A stretch of 64,000 nucleotides of DNA, from the NCBI GenBank assembly GCA_026770025.1, contig JAMXDE010000029.1:124001-188000 (forward strand). Direction: 5' to 3'. Both the position numbers and the translations under genes were made by a program. The DNA is from Craspedostauros australis. Lineage: Eukaryota > Bacillariophyta > Bacillariophyceae > Mastogloiales > Achnanthaceae. The notes under the pieces were generated by a model. That model did not search any database. It was not told the origin of the DNA and saw only the letters and a program-made list of their open reading frames with translations. Every line of letters begins with the position of its first letter. Positions within the stretch are counted from its first letter, which is position 1. This document shows, piece by piece, positions 23,525-34,100 of the stretch.

Positions 23525-24162
23525 TATCCATAATGACGTTTTTCTTGCGTCCGGACGCATTCTCTACGTAGCTTGCGTCCGGACGCAAATTGGGCCAATT
23601 TGCGTGGGGACGCAAATGCAAGCTCGCCGAAAATACCACTTGTACTACTTAAGTCCCATGTTCCTCCACGATGTCCCTTGTTGCAGAAAAAAAAACCCGA
23701 TTTCGGTCCGAAACCCGAAAGTGGGTTGTTTTTTTTCTGACTCCTTCGAGTAACTCACTTATTTGGCGATTTCAAAAAAAAAAACCTCGCGATGCAGCAC
23801 GGCGTCATTGGTCATGTCTCAGGGGTTCCTTTCCGTGCGCCTGACTTGCTTTTCTGACGTCATGGGATCTGAGGTAATGAGCTTTTACTTTTTGATTTCG
23901 ATGTCATCCACCACGCTCCTGGGACACCCGGCAAGTCCATTGCAACGTGCGTCGTTTGACTCATTTGACCAGAGAGATGAATCGAGGCTGTTTAATCGAA
24001 TTAGTCTTGCCTCCACAATCTGTGTCGTTGCATTCGCTGAAAATGACCTATTGATGTCGTACCGTTAAGTATTATATTTAACGAGATCGTCTATTGGTGT
24101 CCAATGACCGCCGTTGTGACTGTAGTTGTTTAAGTCACGAATCCATCTGATGCACAACAGAA

Positions 24163-24356
24163 AGTGCATTTAATGCACTCCAAATGCATTTAATGCACTT
24201 CAATTGCATTTAATGCACTCCATTTGCATTTAATGCACTGCAAATGCATTTAATGCACTCCATTTGCATTTAATGCACTTCAAATGCATTTTTTGAACTC
24301 CAAGTGCATTTAATGCACTGCAAATGCATTTTTTGCACACCAAATGCATTTTTTGG
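24163..24356. repeat. Minisatellite, left end of element Z
   Basis: About ten 20-bp units close to TGCATTTAATGCACTCCAAA. The core TGCATTTAATGCA is almost self-complementary. Confidence 0.9.
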
Positions 24357-24734
24357 TGGAAGCACACAGGTCGCGGGACTCGCTTGAGCTGTTTGTGTGT
24401 GGGTTGGCGATTGGTGTGCAGGCCCCAAGAACAGGATTTTTTGCGAAAAGATAGAGCGAAGTTCAAGAGCCGCGCTCGTTGCCGACACGAGCGCTTGAAC
24501 TGCCGAATCAAGAACTTGAAGACCACGAGCGACGCTGTCCGCCATGGCCACCAATGCCATGTGCAACCATTCGAACCTCTGTGTGTGATTCTCCAACGCC
24601 AAATGGACAACGGACTCGAGTTGTTTGCTGTGTGGACCCAGCGTGAGCACAAGACCCATTCAGGATACGATTGCAACTTCGTTCTGATACAATATTTCAG
24701 CACTGAATTCATTCTGTTATGATTTATTGGGTGT

Positions 24735-25600
24735 GCGTGAAGTTATAGACTCCTGAGCCTTATAGTTACAAAGTTATATTTTTCGCATTAGCCTTTGCCT
24801 AGTAGCGTCAAGCGTGCGGACGGTGGAGGGCAAATGGGGTTCGGAATCGTCAGTCGTGTTTCGACATGCTGTCCAGTCGTGTCTATCATCGACACACTCA
24901 CATTTCACGTGGGTGAGGTGGTTACTTGTAACGAAATGTTGAGGATTGCGTGGTGGCGGTGGGCATGCCGAGGCTGCTGCTTTGTCTGGGCTTTGGATCG
25001 ATGGAACCCAAGTGGAGAAGAATACATAAGGTGGTGAGCGGGTTGCAGGCTCCATGCTACCCACAGTGGGTACACCCCAATTCAACCTTTGCCCTCACCC
25101 TTAACTTGACCTGCATCATGCCTTGTTCTCGGTCTGCTGCTGTTCATGGTCCAGGACGTTCAGCTTCGTCCACATCTCAATCATCACATGCTGCCTTCCC
25201 TCCATGTACCTACTCTATAGTACAGCCTCGTCCTTGCTTCAGGTCTATTCCCTGCCTGTGTGTTTGGACCTCCTCTCTGCTTGTCGTCGCCAATTGCCAT
25301 CATTGGCTTCGAACTGTTGCTCATCTGCTCCACCTCTTTACTTCTTGTTTCAGTGGTATTGAATCCACAAGCACTTGAATCATGATGCAAGAAACAACAA
25401 GGAGAACAACACTACAGTCACCAGTCTCTTTCTGCACCATGCCAACAGCTCAGCAGATGATCATGGCGTCCCATGTCCAAGGGAAACAAAGCAGGTTGTG
25501 CAGGACTTTGTAGAACATTCACCAACTAAGCCAAGTATTATTTAGTATTGTATTTTGTTGTGCATAGCAAAGGATAAGTCACTGCCCTCCATTACATTAC
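24735..25600 (+). repeat. Dispersed repeat R, copy 1 (inside element Z)
   Basis: Matches the complement of about 49095-49919, at roughly 80% by eye. Landmarks are TTTTTCGCATTA at the left, CCTCGTCCTTGCTTCAGGTC in the middle, and AAAGGATAAGTCACTG at the right. Reading frames are not kept between the copies, so it is probably non-coding. Class not identified. Confidence 0.65.
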
Positions 25601-26196
25601 ATAATATTATGTTGTGTACCATTCACACGTGTGGCTGGTGTGGCCGACATGTAGGGATGACACCACCAATGCTTTGCTGCTTGACACAACACCGAGAGGA
25701 GGAAACACCCAAAGGAGCCAAATCACCAACAGCGAGAGCAACCGACATGACGCCCGACCTGTCACAACATCACCATCCACACCATTGAATACAATTTCGG
25801 TCTGTCATCGACCGTCAATGACGTCATGCCTTTTGTCCGCGTTGAGGACAAGCCAGCCAGTATTTGTGTCGTAGACGCTAGCTAAATATGTATGACCCTA
25901 TTTGACAACACGTTACATCACCGTCTAAGAAAGTAGAGTTGTCCGATTATGTATCTTCAGGAAAACATGATGGTACCCAGCATGGGGCTTACAGAAAACA
26001 CAATGGTACCCAGCATGGGGCTTGCAAGAACGGCTGAATTGGCAGCAGGAGAATTGTTCTTGCTCACCACGACCACCTTCCGTTCGCAAACAGTACGTCT
26101 GGCTCATGCAACCACCAGTTTTGCGCCCAGCGGTTGGATGTGGCGAGTTGACGCCAGGAGGATCCATTCACGAATTGTGGACAGCAAAACCGATGA

Positions 26197-26394
26197 AGTG
26201 CATTTAATGCACTTCAAATGCATTTTTTGCACTCCAAATGCATTTAATGCACTCCAATTGCATTTTTTGAACCCCGAATGCATTTAATGCACTCCATTTG
26301 CATTTAATGCACTCCAATTGCATTTAATGCACTTCAAATGCATTTTTTGAACCCCAAATGCATTAAATGCACTCCAAATGCATTAAATGCAAAA
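26197..26394. repeat. Minisatellite, right end of element Z
   Basis: About ten units of the same 20-bp repeat in the same orientation as the left array. Both arrays are followed by a similar tail (GGAAGCA, then GGGACTCG), so the array and its tail were duplicated together. Confidence 0.9.
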
Positions 26395-26956
26395 GGAAGC
26401 AGGTTCGACGGGACTCGATGACACTTCAACCAAACGGAAGCAATGACCAAATTTGTCCGAGTAACACCTAATGATAAAGTAGTAATATCAATGAATCAAT
26501 TGAAGACGTCGCTGCGACATTTGCTTTGTCAACATCTCACAAACAACGAAGAAACACAACAAATGACAAAAAGCACTTTGGAGTCGTACTAGTCGTAAAC
26601 TAAAGTATTTGGTGCACTTGCCGGGTGTCCCTGACAACAACACCAAAATCCTGGCAACGGTGTAACACAACAAGGAGGGTGGAGCACGAATCATGATTAT
26701 TGTTTGTTCAATTACCACAACTGTAGCGATTATTATAGAACTAAGACATGAGTCATGTCGTGAGTCGAGATGGCCAGCGAAAAAGGGTTTGAAAAAAAAC
26801 GGCTTCTCATAAAGCGTATTTGGGCGAGTCCGTTGAGTCGCCGCTTGCGTCCGGACGCAAATTGGCCCAATTTGCGTGGGGACGCAAACTGAGCGTCCAA
26901 TTTGCGTCCGGACGCAAGCTACGTAGGCCAGTACCAGGCCAAAATCATTATGGATA

Positions 26957-28400
26957 TAAAAATGGTCTTCATCCGACCTTTGCTTCCAAAGTTATGCGCC
27001 CTTATCTACCACGCACAACGCCGTGTTATTTTTCCTCCTCAAATTTCGGAAATGGGTCTTGGTTGTTCGTGACTTACTATTTTCGATGGTGTCTTTTCGG
27101 TTAATTACGGTTATATTTTGGCGATACGCACCTCACCAGCATTTCTTCCCATCGCAACGTCACTATCTTGATCTATTCATGATGGGCATTTCATTGCGCT
27201 ATTCTCTGGTTTCCGCAGTTGGTTGTCTTGATTCTCCTGCAGCTTCTTGTGCATGCGAATTGCCTTGTTCGTCACAGGCTACGTGCTTGACCTAGACTGA
27301 TAACTAGCTAGAATATCCTAGTCTCTCAATTGAGTCCAGTCATGTATCTACTGTTACCAGCACTGGATCGAGTCCAGTAACGTCCGTGACTGAGACCAGT
27401 CAGTCGAGTCCAACCATGCGAGACTCGACTCAGTCGTAACTGCGGGGCCAACATATGGAAACATGCCACCACCAAACTTGATGCCAAAACATGGAAGCAA
27501 GTAAATGAGCGACCAGGTGGCGCAGGTTTGGAATTCAGGCGTGGTTCTTGGAACAGGCACGGAGTAAGCAGAGGCGGCATGGCAGAGTGCGCTACTTGTG
27601 GAGTAACGCGAAGTAGAGCAGGTGGAGGCAAGAAGGAAGGAAGGTAATCATAATCTACAATTATCCCTCAATCGTCTGCTGGCATAAGGCAGTGCTCCTC
27701 GTCGCCATCCTGTTTGTCAACAACCCTCCATTGGTATCATCCATGCCATCGACAAAAAATAATCAGGGCGATCTATCCAATTCAACTATCATCTGCGTTT
27801 TTCAACTTGTTCATGAAGATCTACATCAACCATTCCGTTTTTGACGACGGCTACCACAGACAGCACACAAAGGTTCTGCTCCTATTTCATGACGGACATG
27901 GCGTTATCCGTCATGCATTCGATGGCCACGATGATGCTGACAGCGACGGTGGTGTTGATTGGGGCAGCGTTGACATAGACAGCTGTGATGACGCCCAGGA
28001 TAGCGTTGTCAGTGGCTATGGTCGCCACCACGGCAACGAAGGTGGTGGTGCTAGCCACAGCGATGCTGTTGTCAAGGACAATGGTGGTGATGGCAACAAA
28101 GATGGTGATGGGGAAAGCAACCCGAATGATTCTGCCATGGGAGGCGATGGTGATGGCAATGAAGGTAGTATTGGCAAGAAAAACAATGGTGATGATGGCA
28201 GGTGACAGCTTTCTCTGTACTTTTTACCTCTTTACAAATCATATGAGTCAAAGTACTGGTTGGAGATTGTCCTCGGACAACTCACAATAAAAGAACAAGA
28301 GCTCTGACCAGGGCATGCAACAATGGGCCGAAATGTCTCCAGTAGTTACTTGTGCACTTTGACAGATTAAGAGTCGTGGTTTACCAACAAGCTAATCGCC
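26957..28400. other. Gene-free stretch with simple repeats
   Basis: No gene supported. Near 27330-27430 a GAGTCCAGT-type motif recurs several times. A 163-codon plus-strand frame (27714-28205) is a low-complexity Gly/Asp/Asn-rich tail made of degenerate GATGGTGATGGC-like DNA repeats and is probably not a gene. Confidence 0.5.
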
Positions 28401-28418
28401 TTTACAACATCAACCACC

Positions 28419-30260
28419 ATGGCGAGACCGATCAACAACCAAGCTTTGACAGCCGTAACTAAGGAACTTGCTGACCTCGATGACAAAGAAATGGAGTTCA
28501 TCAACAAGCAACTCAGAAGGATCGAACGCGCCATCAAGAGTCCAGATAAAATACATCCAAGCGCTGGCTCTCTCACCAACACTCACCTCGATCAACATTG
28601 AGAACATCCTTTGCATCTTCGCTTTCGCAAAAGAACGGCAAATCGACCAAGCAACCGATTGGGCAGCCATCAACAAGTTCACTACAACGACCGGGTATGA
28701 GGTACCAACCATCGAGACTCCTGTCACCAGCAAGGCAACCCAAATGCGATTGAAACTCGCGATGAAGGAAGCCGCCAATCGTGAACTTGCTGAGGCAACA
28801 AGCCGCGAGGTTGTGGTACACTCACCAAGGCGCCCACTGGAAGTACACCGATCGCCATCAACGCCAACTGGATGGAAGTATGACAAGTTACCCTGCTAGA
28901 GGTGGAGCCATTCAGCGGACTCAACATCGAATGGTACCAGTGGAAGATCAACTTCATCCGCCAGCTGGTCACGACCAGATACGCAGACTACATGCAAGAG
29001 ACACGCCGGGCCCACTACCACAAGGACGTTGACACCCAGTTCTACACAGTGCTCAACTCGAAAACATGCAAAGGACACGCTAACTACATGGTCCTCGCGG
29101 AAAGAGACAGCAGTCATGCAGCCTTCCAGGCTCTCATCTGCACATACAAATCCACTGAGAACAGGGCCGACATTGTGGCAACAGAGGAGGAAAAACTGTC
29201 CAAACTCGTCTACAACGGATCTGGACCGTTCAGCGCGTTCGTCAATGACTTCTCCATGTCTGTTCAGGCAATGGAAAACAACGGAAAGGCAATGAGCGAC
29301 AAGCAGAAGATTGCAAGATTCTTTCGCAACATTCGCGATGAGCGATTCACCAGTACGGTCTCTTGCCTTCAAGAGACAGACGAGTCCTTCAATTGGATCT
29401 GCGAGACTCTCATGAAGCACGACAAGGTCCTCTCCAACGCGGAGATCGACAGATCTCCACAGCGCAATCGACGCGCACACCAGAAGGACAGGCAAACGGA
29501 CCGCAAGCGACCATTTGAATCTACATCCGGGGATCGCAAGAAACCACCGATATACCGACTACCAGACATTATATTCTGTAGCCTTCCCGCCCCCGCACAA
29601 ATGATTGTGGTGGAATCCTCGCGTCACTTCCGCGAGACAGGAGAACTCATCAGCAAGGAGACGTTCAAGCGCAACAAACCTGCTGAGTGCGCGAAGACCC
29701 AGGAGCATCACACTCAGCGCAAATCCAACAAGCGCACCAGATTTGGCAACAAGACCAATCGAACCAAGAAGTATGGACCATGTGACAATGGCTCCTGACA
29801 ACCAATGATGGGCACTTTGTGCCAGCAGTCAGAGGTCGCCATATGCATCAAGGACTAAGACAGTGTGGACTTGACGCAAAAGGCCGCGGAGAGCGGGCCA
29901 GGGCATATGACCCCGGATACGCTACGAGAGTCGCGTCCAAGAAGCGCCGACCCGCATACAGAGCACACGATTCGACGGGCAAGAGTAACGAATAGTAGCC
30001 ATGGCTATATCATTCTAGACTCAGGCGCGGACGGCGACATTGTTCATGATTCTGGATGGGTGGTAGCCCAAAATCACCAGCAGCAGTTCCACCCCAAGTG
30101 GCGACAGTGGACTCGCAAATCGAGACGTTTCCAATGGTTGACGCAGTGGCAGCGTACGAGCCGCCAGAAGGCAGAGTGATCCTCAGCAAGGCATATTACA
30201 TGGCTCTTGACAAGCATCCACAGCAGATGCAGTCGCTGTTCAATACACACCACATGCGCA
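28419..30260 (+). mobile_element. Fossil LTR retrotransposon B, gag-protease part
   Basis: Old, broken element of a Copia-like lineage distinct from A1/A2. It has a Gag-like region (about 28419-29798) and a retropepsin-type aspartate motif region near 30020. It is cut at 30260 by insertion of element A1 and resumes at 38182. Several breaks are apparent. No 5' LTR was identified. Confidence 0.7.
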
Positions 30261-31051
30261 TGTCGAGATGTACATGTGAGTATATGTCAAGATGTACGTG
30301 TATATGTGCATCGTTCACCCGCTATTCTCTCATACGCACTTGGACGGTATAACTATACTCGTGTCGATAGTATACTGTGATTCGTCAGAATTACAGGGGA
30401 AATGGAACACATGAAAAGGGGCAAGATTTCTGGAGGAAATTTGCAAATAACGATTTCTGGGAGAATCAGAAGATCGTCCGTCCATGCATCAATGGTACCA
30501 AGAGAATCTCGAGGTACTTCCCAACTAAACCTCAGATGACGATATCATCTGACAGACTACTGCATCACCAATGGAACGTGACATCTGGAGAACAGAAGGA
30601 CGCCTACTGACGTCGACAGGATGTCAACATGTCACCACGTCGACAGCCGTCTCCAAGTCAGAGCAGGAGGCGAAGATACGATGACCCATGAAGATCATGG
30701 ATACTGAAGGTGAACTTCAAATGGTAAGTACTCATGGAGTAGAAGCCAGTACTGAATGAACGGAGTGTCGAATGCGGAGCACGCATCGAACACGGAGTAT
30801 CGTGTAGCACGAGCACACGATGGTGAGAGAGAGAGAGAGAATACAGAGAGGAGCGAGAGAGGATCTCGCGTACCGACTCATAGTCGGAGACCGAATCTAC
30901 AAAACAGATTGAAGCGCCGAGAGCATCGGGCAAGAGAACGAACGGACACCGAGAGTATCGGAGTAGCCAACTAATGAAATAGCAAACAGACGACTATCAA
31001 CCAACACCATCTTCCACGATCGTAGGTTACCGTGAGCGGAACTTGCCAACA
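30261..31051 (+). repeat. 5' LTR of A1
   Basis: 791 bp, TG...CA ends. Contains a GA microsatellite (about 30821-30840) and a 77-codon open frame (30377-30610) that recurs in all four LTRs of this family. Confidence 0.93.
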
Positions 31052-31133
31052 CGTTTATAAACGATAGATCAAGGCGAGCCCGCGAATCGTATCGTGCGAG
31101 GAAGACGAACATCATTCAAGAGCAGCAGGCTGA

Positions 31134-34100
31134 ATGAGCGAGGAAGAGGAATTGAAAGACATCCTTCTGTCCAATCCGACTATCAAGAGAGAAGAAGGTG
31201 CGAGTGAGACTCCATCACGACAAGAGAAGGAAGCAGCCGCGGCTACTGTCCTATCAAGCGCAGACGCAAGCGCGATCGACGAGACCGAAGAAGAACGGTC
31301 TGCAAGACTACATCGTAAGGAGAAGAGTATTCTCAAGGCGATCAAGCAAGAGGAGACTGGTGTGACGAAGAGCATTCGCACAGCCAAACAGGGTGGGAAA
31401 AGTGAGACACCACCAGGAGGAGAATTTGTGACGAAAACAATCTCCGCGCAACAACAGGCGAAAATCGAAGAATCGGTAACACAGAAACCGACGGAAATCA
31501 AGGGCGCGAGCGCACCAACGACGAAACAACGAACCAACATGGCGACATCAGCCAACATGAACAAGCGACGCATCAAGGCGCCGATGTTCAGTGGTGAACA
31601 GGAAGACTACAGCGCATGGGAGTCCCAAGCAAAGGCATACGCTCGTGCACAGAAGACGAGAGACGTGATGTTGGGCAAGACCAAGGTGCCAACAGTGAGC
31701 GAGATCGCGGCAGCCACCGATGAAGACAAGGAAGCGATGGAGGAGATCTACGAGCTGGGATGCGACTGCTTCAGCGATCTGATCCTCATGATGGATGCAG
31801 AGAAGGGAAAAGGCAAGCAGGCCATCCAGTACATCAACCAATGCATCTCCGACGACTACCCTGAAGGAGACGCACACGGAGCGTGGAACGTTCTCGCGGA
31901 GAAGTTCCGACCATCCGATGCGGTGACGAAGATCAAACTCAAGCGCCAATTCAACAACGAAAAGATGAAGAGAGACACGGACCCCGACATCTACATCACG
32001 CAACTCGAGAGTCTACGATCGCGTCTCCACGATGTCAAGTATGAGATCTCGGACGAGGAAATGATCATGCAGATTCTCAGCACGGTGAGCGTGGAATACA
32101 AAACCCACATCGTGAACTTCCAACACCAACTCACGTTCAATCCGGAACTGGTCACCATCAACACGATCAGAGGAGTACTCCGCACTGCATACGCCACGCA
32201 CAGAGGAGGCAAAGCATACGTCGACGACTTCCAAGACAGTAACACGAAGAGCAACGACACCGGCTTCACAAGCACCGGTAACTTCAAGGGTACTTGTCAC
32301 AACTGTGGCGTGTATGGCCATAGATCCGCCGATTGCCCAGAACGCAAGAAATCGAACAACAAGAAAAACAACAACAACAACAACAAGATGAATGGAAAGC
32401 GCAACAAGGGAAACGGCTTCAAGGGCAAGTGCAACTACTGTGGCATCTTCGGACACCGCGAGGCGGAGTGCCGAAAGAAGAAGTTCAACGAGAAGAAGAA
32501 GGCCGACGAGCAGGCCAACACAGCAACACAAGGACACGACAAGAGCGGACACGAGATGGTACTCTCAGCAAAGGACATGCCGCTCTGCATGTTGGTGTCC
32601 GACAACTACATCGAAGACTCCTTCTTCGATAACTTCGCATGCGTCGGGAGTGACGACGAAGTACAGGATGATGAGATCATCCCGGAGTGGCTCAGCGAGG
32701 AGCCCATCATCCACGAGGTGGATCCAAGACGCGAAGTAAGCTACGAATGCTGCTTCAACGCGCACGACCTGATCGGTTCATACGGCGACGAAGCTGAGAT
32801 GGACGAGGCCAACGATAGCGACATCGAAGAGGCCATGAGCGATGACGACGACGACGCCGACGAGGACGGCGCAGATGAAGACGACGAGGCGAACCGCGAC
32901 GAGTTGCCTCCTCCTCAAGCTGGGAGATACGAGAGAACGGGAACCTTCATCAATCAAGGCGAAACGCGCCGCGCCGCGGCGCCACCTCCTCCAGCGGCGG
33001 GGAACAACAGATCGGGCATCTTCGACGAAGATGACAGCGACGAAACCGAGGATCATCCAGACGACAACTTTAATCCAAACGAGCGTGTCGTCTATCCAGC
33101 GAATATCGACTTCCCAGATATTGAGGATCCCAACAGCGTCGACTACCTCCTCCGTCACAGCACCATCCCGAATGCAACAGCAACAGCATTGATAATCCAA
33201 AAGCAGCTCATCTTTGACGCCGTGATGGAAGCGGGGATGCGAATGTTCCCAGGAACCACACGAGGAGCACTCATGCCAATATGGGTGAACATGATGGGAT
33301 CCATCCTATCCGAGCACTTCGAATCAATCGAAGAGATCCTCGCCAACGCGATCATCATCAACCGCATACTGGAAGGAAACGACTCGGAAACGATCCCAGA
33401 GACGGATCTGCATTACATCCTTGGAGGATGCATGCGCGTGCTCTTACGAGAGCGATCACGCGTCCACCCATACGATCCTGCCACAGGATCTCATCGGAAC
33501 AGTACAATTCCATTGGACTACACGCAACTACCCGATGACATGGATGACGGAGATCATCATCCTCCATACAACGAAGATGGAGTCCACGAAGACGACGACG
33601 ACGGCAGCTTCAACGACGAGATAGCTGCGGCAGCCGTGGAACAACTCCACGAGCTGAGCACCAAGTACAAGGACAAAGTCAACAAGGACACTTGGCTCGC
33701 CGACAGCGGAGCTTTGTGTCACATCGTCAACTCGGACGCCGCTCTCTTCAACGTGCGGCACATCAAGTCCTTCGTCCAAGTGGGAGACAGCACGAAACTG
33801 GACTCTCCCAAGATGGGATCCATTCGCTTGAAAGTCAAGCAACGAAACAACACTGGCCACGTCATCCGGCTCGATGATGTGAAGTACACACCCAAGATGG
33901 CGGTGAACCTTTTCTCCACGAACAAGGCTCTGTACAACGGTTACCAGCTTGGTAACAACGGCATTCTGATGGACATCATCAACGGATCCGGAACGAAGAT
34001 CGTGTTCGATCGAGTTTTCCCCACATCCAACGGATTCATCACGGGAGTGCAGATGCATCCCATCATGCCAACAGACGACGACAAGGCTTGCACAGCCATC

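Larger units (their letters stand above)
23922..26630. mobile_element. TIR element Z inserted in Y-b (GGACACC ends, CTG duplication)
   Basis: 2,709 bp with 15-bp inverted ends GGACACCCGGCAAGT. CTG lies on both sides (23919-23921 and 26631-26633); Y-a and Y-c show the unoccupied site as a single CTG within GCTCCTGACAACAACACC, which fixes the boundaries. Inside are two direct copies of a minisatellite plus tail (24163-24395 and about 26197-26425) and a repeat shared with 49.1-49.9 kb. No transposase recognised. A 3-bp duplication occurs in several superfamilies (CACTA, Harbinger), but neither the ends nor the CTG target identify one. Confidence 0.78.
23527..26954 (-). mobile_element. MITE-like element Y-b, interrupted
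   Basis: Same family as Y-a but in opposite orientation, starting right after the shared TA at 23525-23526 and ending at a TA at 26955-26956. Native length is about 716 bp; the 2.7-kb element at 23922-26630 splits it. Its body matches Y-a and Y-c closely, but its subterminal motif is the palindromic TTTGCGTCCGGACGCAAA version at both ends. Confidence 0.75.

Noticed and set aside
24163-24356. CRISPR-like array
   Set aside because: Units are contiguous 20-bp minisatellite repeats without unique spacers, in a eukaryotic transposon.
27714-28205. 163-codon Gly/Asp/Asn-rich frame as a gene
   Set aside because: Built of degenerate simple DNA repeats, with equally open frames alongside; no domain.
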